Below are positions 52,509-62,972 of a stretch of 64,000 bases of DNA, piece after piece. Each line of letters begins with the position of its first letter. Position 1 is the first letter of the stretch. Source of the DNA: Leptospira selangorensis (GTDB taxonomy: Bacteria; Spirochaetota; Leptospiria; Leptospirales; Leptospiraceae); contig NZ_RQES01000019.1 of NCBI RefSeq assembly GCF_004769405.1, positions 434,001 to 498,000 of the forward strand, in the 5' to 3' direction. The translations under genes and the position numbers were made by a program. The notes below the pieces were generated by a model that was not told where the DNA came from, did no database searches, and worked only from the letters and a program-made list of their open reading frames with translations.

Positions 52509-53780
52509 TCATTGAATGGGTAATAATAATTCGTTCATAACACAAAGACGGACCTGTTCTCCCGTATGATCCTTTGCATTATGAATAAAGAATAGACCGT
52601 TATGTTTTCTTAAGATTTGATCCACCGCAGTAAGCCCTAAACCAAGGCCAAATCTTTCTAAATGAGAGACACTTTCGACCGGCGGATGGATACGAAAGAA
52701 GGGTTGCAGAACAAGGCTTTCATGTTTTTCGTCCACACCTCCGTAAGGCCTTTCATCTACTATATTTTTCACAACGACGCAGAAATAGCCTTGATTGATG
52801 CTAGTAAATATTTCTAAAGAAGTTTTGGATGCGCAGTATTTGTATGCGTTCAAGATCACTTCCTCTAATGCAAGAAGGAAGAGATCCACCTCGATATCCA
52901 GCTCTACTTCCTTTTTTAAGACCGGAAGAGAAAGCCTAAGATTTTTCTTCTCTAAATAAGGTAGAATGAATTCAGTAGAGTGTTTAATCTTTTCAACAAG
53001 CTCCGAAGCCTTGATCTTCTTTTTTTCAAGATTTCGATTGATGATCTCTAATAATTGGGTAAGGCCTTTGAGTAAGTTTTTTGTAATCTCCTGGTTCTCA
53101 ATTACCAAGTTCATCATACTTTTATTAATTAGATAATTATCCCCATCTTCTTTCATTTCAGTCTTGATCATATCCAAAAGACTGATAATCGCCCCAATCC
53201 CTGATCCCTGAGATAATGAAGTCTGCAAAGAATGTATGGAGGATTTTTCCCAGGATTCGTCTCCAGCTTTTCTTCTGGTTTCCTTATATGTCAGCCATTC
53301 CAACTGGTTCCTAAGTTTAAGACTTTCCGCTTCTATGATCGCCGTCTCACTTGCCTTTAAGAAACGATAATCTACAGCCTTGTTTAGAGCCTTATGGAAT
53401 TGGTCAGGTAGGATTGGTTTAATTATATAATCGAATACGCCTAGTTTCATCACCTCGATCACGGTATCCGTGGAATCTAATGCAGTTTGAACAAGAACGG
53501 TTGCGTCCGGTTGGAATTCTTTCAATCTCTGGATAAAAGTAGGGCCATCCATCACAGGCATCATAAGATCCACAATATAGAACGAATATTTATTCGTTTT
53601 GGCCATTTCCAATGCTTCTTCTCCATTGGAAGCGGATTGGTATTGGATGCCGAACTCATCACAGAGAGCTTCGAGCATTAGCGTATTTTCTAACTTATCC
53701 TCGACTATAAGTATTGGATCTCTGACAACACTCTTTCTCTCTTGTTTATTTTTGATTACTGAACTTGTAGAGTTAGTCAT
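52509..53780 (-). CDS. Receiver domain fused to a histidine-kinase-type ATPase domain
   Basis: A 423-residue cytoplasmic signalling protein. The N-terminal receiver (about 20-140) has the phosphoacceptor Asp71 in [12 protein letters not shown] and Lys121 in IIKPIL. The C-terminal ATPase (about 255-420) has the N box [11 protein letters not shown] near 306 and [14 protein letters not shown] near 377. No canonical H box is present; His183 ([15 protein letters not shown]) is the only candidate. So either it is an atypical kinase or the ATPase acts on another target. Its start overlaps the upstream hybrid-kinase gene by 8 bases; the upstream kinase may donate phosphate to Asp71. Confidence 0.82.
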   Translation of the reverse strand: MTNSTSSVIKNKQERKSVVRDPILIVEDKLENTLMLEALCDEFGIQYQSASNGEEALEMAKTNKYSFYIVDLMMPVMDGPTFIQRLKEFQPDATVLVQTALDSTDTVIEVMKLGVFDYIIKPILPDQFHKALNKAVDYRFLKASETAIIEAESLKLRNQLEWLTYKETRRKAGDESWEKSSIHSLQTSLSQGSGIGAIISLLDMIKTEMKEDGDNYLINKSMMNLVIENQEITKNLLKGLTQLLEIINRNLEKKKIKASELVEKIKHSTEFILPYLEKKNLRLSLPVLKKEVELDIEVDLFLLALEEVILNAYKYCASKTSLEIFTSINQGYFCVVVKNIVDERPYGGVDEKHESLVLQPFFRIHPPVESVSHLERFGLGLGLTAVDQILRKHNGLFFIHNAKDHTGEQVRLCVMNELLLPIQ

Positions 53781-55851
53781 TGATTTGATCCGCCAATTCT
53801 TCTAATACTAATTTGAGCTCATCCAAGGATATGGGTTGAGAAAGAACGAAGTCAAAATTCTCTTTGGAATATTTTTTTTCAAAATCTTGAGTCTCTTCCG
53901 GAAGGATCAATACTGTTTTCCAAATTTCTGATATCCTAGTCTTTGAAGGAGAATTTGAATCTTGGAACAGAACAATTCTCTTATCTTTTCTGAGTTCTTT
54001 AAATAGCAGTGGTTGGTTTTGTTTTTTAAAAAAATGAGTAAGAAGTTCTGCGTTTTTCTGGTTTGATAATTCTAATTGTATAAAGCAGAAATTTTTCAAT
54101 TTATCAGGATAAGCCCCTGCGAAATTTTTCCTAGGTTTGGATTGTTTGGGACTTTGTTCTAACCTGGGAAGGTTCAGATAAAAAGTAGTTCCGATACCTT
54201 GTTGGCTTTTGACGCGGATACTTCCTCCATGCGCCTCTACAAGTTTTTGAACGATAGAAAGCCCAAGACCTGTTCCTTCCGTATCTCTAGATCTGGAATT
54301 TCTAACCTGATAGAATGCATCGAAAATTTTTTTCTGTTCCGCTTCCGGTATACCGATCCCAGTGTCCGTGATCTCGATTACCCAATCTTTCCCTTCTTTT
54401 TTGGTAGAAAGGTATATGGACCCTTGCTCCGCTGTAAATTTAACTGCGTTACTGACCAGATTTAAAAAGATTTGTCGAATTCGTTTCGCATCTCCCCAGA
54501 CGAGACAAGTAATTTCTTCCGGATCATTCCAAACTAAATGTAGATTTTTTCTTATAAGCTCAGGTTCTAAAAATTCGACTACTTGCTCTAATTCCTTCCT
54601 AAGATCCATTTCCGAAAAATAGAAGGAAGACTTTCCTGCGTTTAGTTTAGAAAGTTCTAAAATATCATTAATTAAACCTAATAGATGTAATCCGGATTTA
54701 TGGATCAGGTCCAAATATCTTTTGTCGTTAGAGTTTTCATCTTCTATCTTGATTAATTTAGAAAGTCCAATGATCGCATTCAATGGAGTGCGAAGCTCAT
54801 GGCTCATATTGGCAAGAAAATCACTTTTAGCCGTGCTCGCTGCTTCCGCTTTTTCTTTTTGAACGGATAGTTCCTTTGTCCTTCTGACTACAGTCTCTTC
54901 CAGATTTTCTTTATGGATCTTTAGTTCTTCCAATATGGACATTCTTTCCAAATAAAATCCAAGCAAGTCTACGAATGTGCGAAAGGTAAACTGCTCCTCC
55001 GGACCTGATTCATGTTCGAAAAATTCCATTCCCAAAAATCCAAACCAATCTCCCGACATTCGGATCGGAAATAGAAAAATTGTATCCGTCCTTCTTCCTT
55101 GGTAAAAAGATTTTTCAGAATCAAGAAGATCCGAGGTTCGAAACTCGATGATATCATTTCGAAGTAGGTAAGGTTTCCATCTGGCAAATTTAGAAGAGAG
55201 TGAAATTTCTGGATGTGTCTCTGCAAGAGTAGCACTTGAATAAGGACTTTTGATTTCTGCTTGTAATGCTAATACATCTGGATTTGCAGTCTTCTTATAT
55301 AGATAGATCCTTTCTGCTTCTACCAAAACTAAAAAATGTTCTATCGCTCTTTCTATTGTAAAACTTTCATGAGTCGTATTCAGTAAGATTTGAGAAGCAG
55401 CGGTGAGACCCATTTCCGATCGGAGTCTTTTTGCAGTTAATTCTTCTCTTATTATTTTCTCGCTGACGTCTCTTTGAATAGATAATAAATTTGTAATATT
55501 CCCTTCTTGGTCTTTGACTGGAGAGACTTTCCATTCCGAATAATATTTGGTTCCGTCTTTTTTGTAGTTAATTGTAGAAGAAGAGTATGAGTCTCCGCGT
55601 AAGAGGCAATTTTTAAGATTTTGTAAGATTCTTCTGTCGGTTTCTTTACCGAATAAAATTTTAGGGGAGCCGCCGATTAACTCTTCCGCTCTATATCCGG
55701 TCAGCTCGCAGAACGCCGGATTTACGAAAACAATAGAAGGACCGTTCTCATTTAGAACAGCGTCTGTAACGAGAATTGCGTCCGAAGTTTGGGAAACGAT
55801 AATTTGAAAAAGTCCGATTTCTGTGTCGAACCGCAGATCTTCCCCGACCAT
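53773..55851 (-). CDS. PAS-GAF histidine kinase with degenerate C-terminal receiver
   Basis: Soluble sensor kinase of 692 residues. A PAS domain at about 15-130 ([23 protein letters not shown]-type [17 protein letters not shown]), a GAF-like domain (about 155-310), then the dimerisation domain with [17 protein letters not shown] (phosphorylated His351) and the ATPase (about 460-575; [23 protein letters not shown]). The last about 100 residues look like a receiver that has lost its phosphoacceptor aspartate but keeps [15 protein letters not shown]. No transmembrane segment is seen. It heads the minus-strand che operon; its 3' end overlaps the next gene by 8 bases. Confidence 0.88.
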   Translation of the reverse strand: MVGEDLRFDTEIGLFQIIVSQTSDAILVTDAVLNENGPSIVFVNPAFCELTGYRAEELIGGSPKILFGKETDRRILQNLKNCLLRGDSYSSSTINYKKDGTKYYSEWKVSPVKDQEGNITNLLSIQRDVSEKIIREELTAKRLRSEMGLTAASQILLNTTHESFTIERAIEHFLVLVEAERIYLYKKTANPDVLALQAEIKSPYSSATLAETHPEISLSSKFARWKPYLLRNDIIEFRTSDLLDSEKSFYQGRRTDTIFLFPIRMSGDWFGFLGMEFFEHESGPEEQFTFRTFVDLLGFYLERMSILEELKIHKENLEETVVRRTKELSVQKEKAEAASTAKSDFLANMSHELRTPLNAIIGLSKLIKIEDENSNDKRYLDLIHKSGLHLLGLINDILELSKLNAGKSSFYFSEMDLRKELEQVVEFLEPELIRKNLHLVWNDPEEITCLVWGDAKRIRQIFLNLVSNAVKFTAEQGSIYLSTKKEGKDWVIEITDTGIGIPEAEQKKIFDAFYQVRNSRSRDTEGTGLGLSIVQKLVEAHGGSIRVKSQQGIGTTFYLNLPRLEQSPKQSKPRKNFAGAYPDKLKNFCFIQLELSNQKNAELLTHFFKKQNQPLLFKELRKDKRIVLFQDSNSPSKTRISEIWKTVLILPEETQDFEKKYSKENFDFVLSQPISLDELKLVLEELADQIND

Positions 55852-55983
55852 ATAGGCCAGAGAATTTAAGCGAAAATAAACTTAATTCAACCATTTTAGC
55901 GGTAAATTCCACAAAAATGACTTATTCTAAGGAAAATTGCTCAAATTCATAGGATCCGAGACATAACTATATTGTCGAAGTGA

Positions 55984-56922
55984 CTACATCAGAAGATTCG
56001 CAGGCAATTTGAAGCTCATTGAATCTTCCCTAGAATCAGGGAAAAGATCCAAAACCGCTTTCGGATAGAATTGTATAAGCTTAGATATGATCTCATCCAC
56101 TAGTATCTGAGGAGTAGAAGCACCCGCAGTGATTCCCAGAATTTTGATCTCTGAGTTAGCTATATAATCTTTATTTAATTCTTCCAAGGAACTGACTTTG
56201 AAAGAAGAAGGTTTGGATTTTTGGGCCAATTGCAGAAGCCTAAGTGAATTAGAACTATTATCTGCTCCAATTACCATCATTGCATCTATCGCTTCCATCA
56301 TGGAAGAAACTGCTTCTTGTCTTTCTGTAGTTGCGTAGCAGATATCATCCTTGGCTGGATGTTCAACGCTTGGGAATAATTCCGCAATCTTCTCCACCAC
56401 TAGTTTGGTGTCCGCTACGGATAAAGTGGTTTGCATAAGATAGGTGATCGGTTTGTTTAAATCCAATTTCCCGACCAGTTTTTGGACATCCTCAGGTGAT
56501 TCTACAAGGAACATCTGAGCTTCTCCCATGGTTCCGATTGCTTCATCATGTCCTTGGTGGCCAATATAGATGATTTGGTGAGAGTCCTTATATCTACGCG
56601 CTTTTCTGTGAACTCGAGTGACCAGAGGGCAGGTAGCGTCTCCGATCTTCATACCTCTACGTTTTGCTTCTTCAACTACTTCCGGAGAAACTCCATGAGC
56701 GGAGAATACAACTGTAGAACCGTCAGGTGCTTCACCCAGTTCGTTAATGAACTTGATGCCTCTTTTTTTCATATCTTCCACAACTCTTCGGTTGTGAACG
56801 ATCTCTTTGCGGACATAGATCTGTTCCTGGGAATTGGATTGGACCTGTTCCACATAGGAAATTGCGTATTTGACTCCGGCACAGAAACCGCGGGGATTCG
56901 CTAGATAGATTTTTTCAAGCAT
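55984..56922 (-). CDS. ispH: 4-hydroxy-3-methylbut-2-enyl diphosphate reductase
   Basis: Last enzyme of the non-mevalonate isoprenoid pathway, an iron-sulfur protein producing isopentenyl and dimethylallyl diphosphate. The three cluster cysteines are Cys14 (RGFCAGV), Cys98 (IGDATCPLV) and Cys195 (DDICYATTERQ); VFSAHGVSP near residue 72 and IGHQGHDEAIG near 120 contain conserved histidines. Length 312 is usual. It lies 132 bases upstream of the che operon on the same strand and diverges from flaB across 243 bases. Confidence 0.96.
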   Translation of the reverse strand: MLEKIYLANPRGFCAGVKYAISYVEQVQSNSQEQIYVRKEIVHNRRVVEDMKKRGIKFINELGEAPDGSTVVFSAHGVSPEVVEEAKRRGMKIGDATCPLVTRVHRKARRYKDSHQIIYIGHQGHDEAIGTMGEAQMFLVESPEDVQKLVGKLDLNKPITYLMQTTLSVADTKLVVEKIAELFPSVEHPAKDDICYATTERQEAVSSMMEAIDAMMVIGADNSSNSLRLLQLAQKSKPSSFKVSSLEELNKDYIANSEIKILGITAGASTPQILVDEIISKLIQFYPKAVLDLFPDSREDSMSFKLPANLLM

Positions 56923-58014
<1,092 letters not shown>

Positions 58015-58026
58015 TTCAATAGGTAA

Positions 58027-58129
58027 CCTGCCGGTTTGACTAGGTAGTATTCCGGCAGGGGAGCTGGCTTTAAGCTAATGTTGGTTCTTTCGACGGGACC
58101 ACGGATTTATATTTATTATAAATCGCCGT
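58027..58129 (+). other. Structured RNA region between flaB and its terminator
   Basis: Three potential stems follow one another: CCTGCCGG/CCGGCAGG (58027-58034 with 58052-58059, perfect 8 bp), a GGTTCT/GGGACC stem with wobble pairs (58083-58100), and GATTTATA/TATAAATC (58104-58111 with 58117-58124, perfect 8 bp) extended by ACG/CGT. Together with the terminator this gives four hairpins in about 150 bases without an open reading frame. It may be an mRNA-stabilising tail or a small RNA released from the flaB mRNA; the evidence is structural only. Confidence 0.5.
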
Positions 58130-58138
58130 ACGACTCTG

Positions 58139-58178
58139 AAGCCTAACTTCTCGTAAGCGAAAGTTAGGCTTTTTTTTA
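58139..58178 (+). terminator. Rho-independent terminator of flaB
   Basis: AAGCCTAACTT (58139-58149) pairs perfectly with AAGTTAGGCTT (58161-58171), 11 bp; the loop can form an inner TCG/CGA stem. The right arm runs into a TTTTTTTT tract. This is the strongest intrinsic terminator in the window. From 58179 to 58354 I see no further feature apart from the weak start signals of the next gene. Confidence 0.93.
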
Positions 58179-58354
58179 TCTTCTTTGTATAAGATGAAAT
58201 TTATATATGGCCCGCCAAATCCGAGCCAAGCCTGAATTTTTATCCAATTTGTAACTGTACAACAATCCTGATCTTTAGTTTTAGAATGCAGAGGTGCATT
58301 TGTTTCTTTTTTTGGAATGGGGAAGTGATTCTTTCCAAGGAAGATCGTTTGTTA

Positions 58355-59980
58355 ATGCGAAATTGGTTTTTACCCCTGATTATTCTTGTATATCTATGCT
58401 TATTGCTATTTGGTTTAGGAAGTTTCTCTCTAATTGATTGGGATGAGAATATTTACGGTGCCGCATCCAAATCCATGCTGGAAACTGGGGAATATTTTAG
58501 GATCCAAGTCAACGGACAACCGTTTAGTGAAAAACCTCCATTCTTCTTTTGGTTCGCTAATCTATTTTATAAAATTTTCGGACTTTCTGAATTCTCTACA
58601 AGACTTCCTTCCGTTTTCAGCGGGATTTTTTCTTTTTTGATCCTAGTTCAATTTGGAACACTTTTACATTCTAAAAAATTCGGATATGTTTGGGCATTTT
58701 TATATTCAGCGTCTCTTTTGCCTCTTCTACTTTCTAGAACTGCTTATATAGATCATTTATTTAATACGTTCATCTTAGCCTCTGTTCTTTCCTTATATTT
58801 ATATGAAACAAAGGAGAAGGGGGACTTCCGGTCGAGGGCGATCTGGATCTTGTCAGCCGCATTCTTTGGTGGAATTGCGGTTTTGACAAAAGGTCCTTTA
58901 GGTTTGGCCATTCCACTTTTCATATTTGGTGCAAACAGACTTTTAGATCTAAATTTTAAGATCAGGATCTTTGATTTTATCTTATTTGGTATCGTTTCTG
59001 TAGCAGTATTAAGTTTTTATTATCTCACAAATTTTCTCTTATACGGGAATGAATTTATAGTTCAATTCTTCGATTTTCAGAAGAAATTGCTAACCAAGTC
59101 CTTGGAATCTCATACAGGCCCTTGGTTTTATCATTTTATCGTAATGTTTATAGGGTTTTTCCCTTGGACGGTATTTTTATTTCCGGGAGCAAAGAACTGG
59201 AGAATGTTTACTGATCCAAAAATTTCCAGGATCTCCCGGTATTTTCTAATTTGGTTAGGAATTGTTCTACTCATCTTTTCGATCGTACAGACTAAACTTC
59301 CTCATTATTCTTCTTCTATATATTTTCCTTTATCATTCTTTGTTTCTTATTTGATTTTAGAAAAACCAGAGATCTTAAAATCAAATAACTTTTCATTTTT
59401 AGGGATCGGACTAGTAGTGGGTTTAATATTCTTACTTCTACCTCAGATTTCAGAATATTCCAGTTCTTCTATGGGAGTCGGGAAGGAATTACTACCTACT
59501 TTCAATTTCTGGGATTCTTCCTCCGGATTAGCTCTTATTTTAGGAATTCTGATCGGTTTTGTAGGATTACAACAATTCAAAAATGGAAAAGAAGAAGGAA
59601 AGGATCTTTTTCTGGCTTCTACTTGGATCTCTATGTTGATCTTTGTTGGAATTTTATCATCAACGATTACTCCTAAGATCATTTCCTTTCTGCAAGATGG
59701 AAATCTTCGTCTTTATGATAAAGCGGAGAATTCCGGAAATCAGATCGTATATTATAAATACCTTTCCTTCTATCCTATGTTTTATCGAGAAAAGAAAATT
59801 CATATGATGGGAAGTTATAAGTTTAAAGACGAAACATTTTTATTAGATTCCAATGAGAAACTTTCTATTATCTGCAATCGAAACAGCGTCCTGGAGTTAG
59901 TATTAACCCATCCTCAAAGAAATTTTCAAGAAGTAGCCGCTGAAAACGGAATTGTACTTTTAGATTCTTCTCCGAAGTAA
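58355..59980 (+). CDS. ArnT/PMT-type membrane glycosyltransferase (GT83-like)
   Basis: Inner-membrane transferase that uses a polyprenyl-phosphate sugar and probably modifies lipid A or another envelope glycan. It has SLIDWDENIYGAA near residue 25, whose DE pair is the catalytic/metal site in this family, and FSEKPPFFFWFANLFYK near 60; about 10-12 hydrophobic segments follow. Length 541 is typical. Start uncertain: the frame is open from an ATG at 58286, but ATG 58355 (or TTG 58349) follows AAGGAAG at 58337-58343 and leads directly into the first membrane helix. Confidence 0.82.
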   Translation: MRNWFLPLIILVYLCLLLFGLGSFSLIDWDENIYGAASKSMLETGEYFRIQVNGQPFSEKPPFFFWFANLFYKIFGLSEFSTRLPSVFSGIFSFLILVQFGTLLHSKKFGYVWAFLYSASLLPLLLSRTAYIDHLFNTFILASVLSLYLYETKEKGDFRSRAIWILSAAFFGGIAVLTKGPLGLAIPLFIFGANRLLDLNFKIRIFDFILFGIVSVAVLSFYYLTNFLLYGNEFIVQFFDFQKKLLTKSLESHTGPWFYHFIVMFIGFFPWTVFLFPGAKNWRMFTDPKISRISRYFLIWLGIVLLIFSIVQTKLPHYSSSIYFPLSFFVSYLILEKPEILKSNNFSFLGIGLVVGLIFLLLPQISEYSSSSMGVGKELLPTFNFWDSSSGLALILGILIGFVGLQQFKNGKEEGKDLFLASTWISMLIFVGILSSTITPKIISFLQDGNLRLYDKAENSGNQIVYYKYLSFYPMFYREKKIHMMGSYKFKDETFLLDSNEKLSIICNRNSVLELVLTHPQRNFQEVAAENGIVLLDSSPK

Positions 59981-59989
59981 ATACGTAAT

Positions 59990-60177
59990 GAAAGTTCTGA
60001 TTGGAAACGTGTTGGCGGAATCTGGAATCTCCGTTCCAATTTTCTAAATGTAAGATTTAGATTGTGAGATTGCCTTTTTTGTGATATAGAGGTGGTGCGC
60101 GCTCCCACGGGCCACTCCCCACCACCCAAGATTCAGGGTGGGGGCGATCCTTACCCGCGTAGGAATTCCAACAAAGT
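59990..60177. repeat. GC-rich intergenic repeat-like element
   Basis: The stretch between the convergent ends of two glycosyltransferase genes holds no gene. It contains AGGAATTCCAAC-type sequence at 60160-60171, resembling an interspersed Leptospira motif as I recall it. At about 60091-60144 it is much richer in G+C than its surroundings: GGTGGT (60091-60096) and ACCACC (60121-60126) are inverted, and CCCCACC (60117-60123) and GGTGGGG (60137-60143) form a further pair. It could be a terminator-like repeat or a short mobile element remnant. Confidence 0.5.
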
Positions 60178-61209
60178 TTAGATATTCCCGCTCACGATTG
60201 TTTTCTCGCTTCCTGAGGATCGTTGCGGGACAGTCGGAATGATCATTTGGTTTCGAGATGGCATTTCCATTCCGAATCGGATCAATCTCAATTCAAAATT
60301 GGTTCTCTGGATTTTAGAAACCGTATGTAAAACGAGTCCTATCGCAATTTGGATCCAGGAAAACAACATTAGTCCGGTAGCAAGCACCGCCAAAGGAACA
60401 TGATATACATATCTATATTCTATATAATCTATAACTGGGGGAGTTCCCGCTACCAAAGACAAAATGCCTGAAACTACCGAAAAAAATCCGAAGAAGTGCA
60501 TCGGCTTATAATCTTTAAAAATCCATAATATATTTTTCACTACCTTATATCCGTCCCGGATAGTATTCAATTTAGAAAAACTTCCGGCAGGTCGGTCTTT
60601 ATATGGAACTGAGATCTCTTCCAGGCGAAACCTTTTGTCTAAGGCATGTAAGGTCATTTCTATTTCTATCTCAAAACCGGAGGATAGGATCGGATAATTT
60701 TTTACGAATCTACGAGAGAATACTCTATAACCACTCATTGGGTCTTTAAGTTTCGTTCCATATAGGAAGTTAATCAATGTGAGAACAAGTTTATTTCCTG
60801 TGGAATGAAACCTTCTCTTATTCTCTCTTCCATAATCTCCTTCGCTCAGACGATCTCCTACAAGCATGTCCAAATCTTTTTCCTTCAAAGTTTGGATCAT
60901 AGAATGAACTTTGGAAGCAGGGTAGGTCGTATCCGCATCACACATGATATAAATTTCTGCATCAACTTTTGTAAATGCAGTCCGAACTGCATTTGCTTTC
61001 CCTTGTCGTGCTTCGAATAGCACTTCTCCCGAAATAGAATGTTCTGCTAAAACATTTTTGGAGATCTCTGAGGTTTTATCCTTAGAATTATTATCTACGA
61101 TCACAAAATATGCATTCGGGATCTCTTTATAAAATTCCAAGACAGTCTTTTCAATAGTAAGTTCTTCGTTATATGCAGGAAGAACCAATACAAGAGGGAA
61201 TGGTTTCAT
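60178..61209 (-). CDS. Family 2 glycosyltransferase with C-terminal membrane anchor
   Basis: Dolichol-phosphate-mannose-synthase-like transferase that probably loads a sugar onto undecaprenyl phosphate at the inner membrane. Seen: LVLPAYNEELTIEKTV near residue 9, IVDNNSKDKTSEI near 37, MCDADTTYPASKV near 88 with the DXD motif, and GYRVFSRRF near 158. Two hydrophobic segments near 240-260 and 275-305 anchor it. It is convergent with the ArnT-like gene, which needs exactly such a lipid-linked sugar donor, so the two may act in one pathway. I chose the ATG at 61209; an in-frame TTG lies at 61230. Confidence 0.87.
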   Translation of the reverse strand: MKPFPLVLVLPAYNEELTIEKTVLEFYKEIPNAYFVIVDNNSKDKTSEISKNVLAEHSISGEVLFEARQGKANAVRTAFTKVDAEIYIMCDADTTYPASKVHSMIQTLKEKDLDMLVGDRLSEGDYGRENKRRFHSTGNKLVLTLINFLYGTKLKDPMSGYRVFSRRFVKNYPILSSGFEIEIEMTLHALDKRFRLEEISVPYKDRPAGSFSKLNTIRDGYKVVKNILWIFKDYKPMHFFGFFSVVSGILSLVAGTPPVIDYIEYRYVYHVPLAVLATGLMLFSWIQIAIGLVLHTVSKIQRTNFELRLIRFGMEMPSRNQMIIPTVPQRSSGSEKTIVSGNI

Positions 61210-61383
61210 TCTAAAATAGAGTTCGTCCAAGGGTTAGTGAAGAATCATCCAGAATTCATACCTTCTCTGTTACAGATCGATTAATCCGAAACATTCCACA
61301 TTCGAAATCGTATACAAGTTGTAATAATCCAAACCTGGAATTCTAGTTTTCGTTGAAAGCCTCCTTTATGTACTAGCGATAGA

Positions 61384-62469
61384 ATGAAAAGAAGTAGGAT
61401 AATTTTCTTAGTTTTTATCTTTCTAGGGGCATTATTACTCGGGAATCTGTTCACTTGGGCGATTTTCAGAGCAGATACTTTTAGGTCCTCGGTGGATTGG
61501 GAAAAATATTCCAATCCATATAAAAGAAATACCAAACTTAAACTCCAAAAAGCCGGAATTCATTTACATACGAACCGCACCTGGTTCACTCCCGGGAGGA
61601 ATTCTCCGGAAGAGATCGAGACAGTCTATGCAGCAAATGGTTATAAAATTTTAGGCTTCACCGATTACGAAAGGGTAACCAGTCCTGATTCTCCAAAACT
61701 TGCTCAGATCAAAGGATTTGAATGGGGAACCAATCTCAGAAAAAGACATTTTAGTGTGTTAGGTTTGGAAGATGCAAGTTACGATCTATTTCCTCTCTAT
61801 GCTGATCCGGAAAATCTACAATGGGTGATCGATAGAATCGAATCTAAAAATGGATTTGTGGTGATCAATCATCCACTTTTGAATGAATCATTTCCGATAA
61901 AACTTTTATCTCAATTAAAAGAATACGATGCGTTAGAAGTGATGAGCCCATTCGGAGATATTCCTAAATTTTGGGATAAGTTATTAAGTGAGAAACATCC
62001 TTCTTTTTGTATGGCATCAGACGATCTACATTATCTCCCAAGAGACGAGTATTTAAGAGTTAGAACCTCTGGAATTCCAAATTGGAGAGATCTAAGTTCC
62101 GAAATTTACAAACAAGAAGGAGAATCTTTGATGAGATACCTTCTTATAAATACGGATAGCCTGGATGAAAGAGAAGTGCTTCGCTCCTTGAAAGAAGGGA
62201 ATTATCTTTGTGTTCGCAAGATGGAAAGAAGTTTAGCAGAACCTAAACTAGGGTCCTTAGGACTGAATTCGGAAAATGAGATCCATTTTGATTTTGAAGA
62301 TACTCCGATCAGTGTAGACTTCATTGGACAAAATTCAGAAATTCTTTCTCATACTTCTTATCAGAACAAGGGCTCTTATAGATTAAAACCGACGGATCTA
62401 TATGTGAGAGTGCAGATAATTTATCCGACTGCAATCATTCTGAGTAATCCATTTTTCCAGAAGCCTTAG
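61384..62469 (+). CDS. PHP-superfamily metal-dependent protein, membrane-anchored
   Basis: A signal anchor at about residues 5-25 (IIFLVFIFLGALLLGNLFTW) is followed by a PHP-like fold: AGIHLHTNRTWFTPG (His-x-His near residues 59-61), a helix with SPEEIETVYAANGYKILGFTDYE near 73-95, INHPLLNES near 160 and ASDDLHYLP near 217. These are the metal-binding motifs of PHP phosphoesterases. The substrate is unknown; a periplasmic phosphodiesterase or phosphatase is possible. It does not look cotranscribed with the GT2 gene, from which it diverges across about 174 bases with no other feature. Confidence 0.68.
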   Translation: MKRSRIIFLVFIFLGALLLGNLFTWAIFRADTFRSSVDWEKYSNPYKRNTKLKLQKAGIHLHTNRTWFTPGRNSPEEIETVYAANGYKILGFTDYERVTSPDSPKLAQIKGFEWGTNLRKRHFSVLGLEDASYDLFPLYADPENLQWVIDRIESKNGFVVINHPLLNESFPIKLLSQLKEYDALEVMSPFGDIPKFWDKLLSEKHPSFCMASDDLHYLPRDEYLRVRTSGIPNWRDLSSEIYKQEGESLMRYLLINTDSLDEREVLRSLKEGNYLCVRKMERSLAEPKLGSLGLNSENEIHFDFEDTPISVDFIGQNSEILSHTSYQNKGSYRLKPTDLYVRVQIIYPTAIILSNPFFQKP

Positions 62470-62517
62470 ATTTTCCTTGACTTTTCCCTAATTAATACAG
62501 TCAGATAGAGAAAGGTA

Positions 62518-62937
62518 ATGAGCTTAGGGTCTAAAAAGGCAATCGGTTCCGTATTAGCGATTGGGTTTCTTCTCCAAATTGCTTGCGTGTCCGTTTATAA
62601 CCTTACCGGAAATTGTCCGGTAAGCATGTCCTATCTCGAAAAACAGAAGGAAACTTCCCAACTTCCTCCTTGTCATAAAACCGAAAAACCAGATCAAAAG
62701 AGCGATTCCTCTTCTAATGAATGTTGTCCCAAAGAGAACAGTGTTGCTTCTTTGGACCTATCTAAACTTTTGGATTGGGAAAAATTAGGATTAAATAAAG
62801 TCCTGATCTTTCTATTTGTCTCAGAACTTAATTCACCTCAGATTGTATTAGAAAACGTCATTTTGGACGATTCTTATATTCCTATTCCGTCCTCACATTC
62901 TCTTAGCTTAAGCACTCTCCAAGTATTACTGATCTAA
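62518..62937 (+). CDS. Small cysteine-rich exported protein upstream of a metal efflux operon
   Basis: Not recognised. A signal peptide-like N terminus ends near Cys23 (FLLQIACVSVYN), possibly a relaxed lipobox. The rest has scattered cysteines and histidines: Cys33, Cys52-His53 (PPCHKTEK), Cys69-Cys70 (NECCPKE). This pattern is typical of small metal-binding proteins of the CopL/DUF2946 kind found with metal efflux operons, but I cannot assign it to one. It starts 48 bases after the PHP gene and is 35 bases before the CzcC-like gene, on the same strand. Confidence 0.6.
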   Translation: MSLGSKKAIGSVLAIGFLLQIACVSVYNLTGNCPVSMSYLEKQKETSQLPPCHKTEKPDQKSDSSSNECCPKENSVASLDLSKLLDWEKLGLNKVLIFLFVSELNSPQIVLENVILDDSYIPIPSSHSLSLSTLQVLLI

Positions 62938-62972
62938 TCCATATTTTCTTTCTTTAATCTTTAGGAGGAAAT

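Noticed and set aside
55852..55983. Sigma-70 promoter (TTGAAT, 16 bases, TAAATT) for the che operon
   Set aside because: Both boxes match only 4/6 and the predicted transcript start would be about 5 bases from the ATG, too close for a normal ribosome-binding site.
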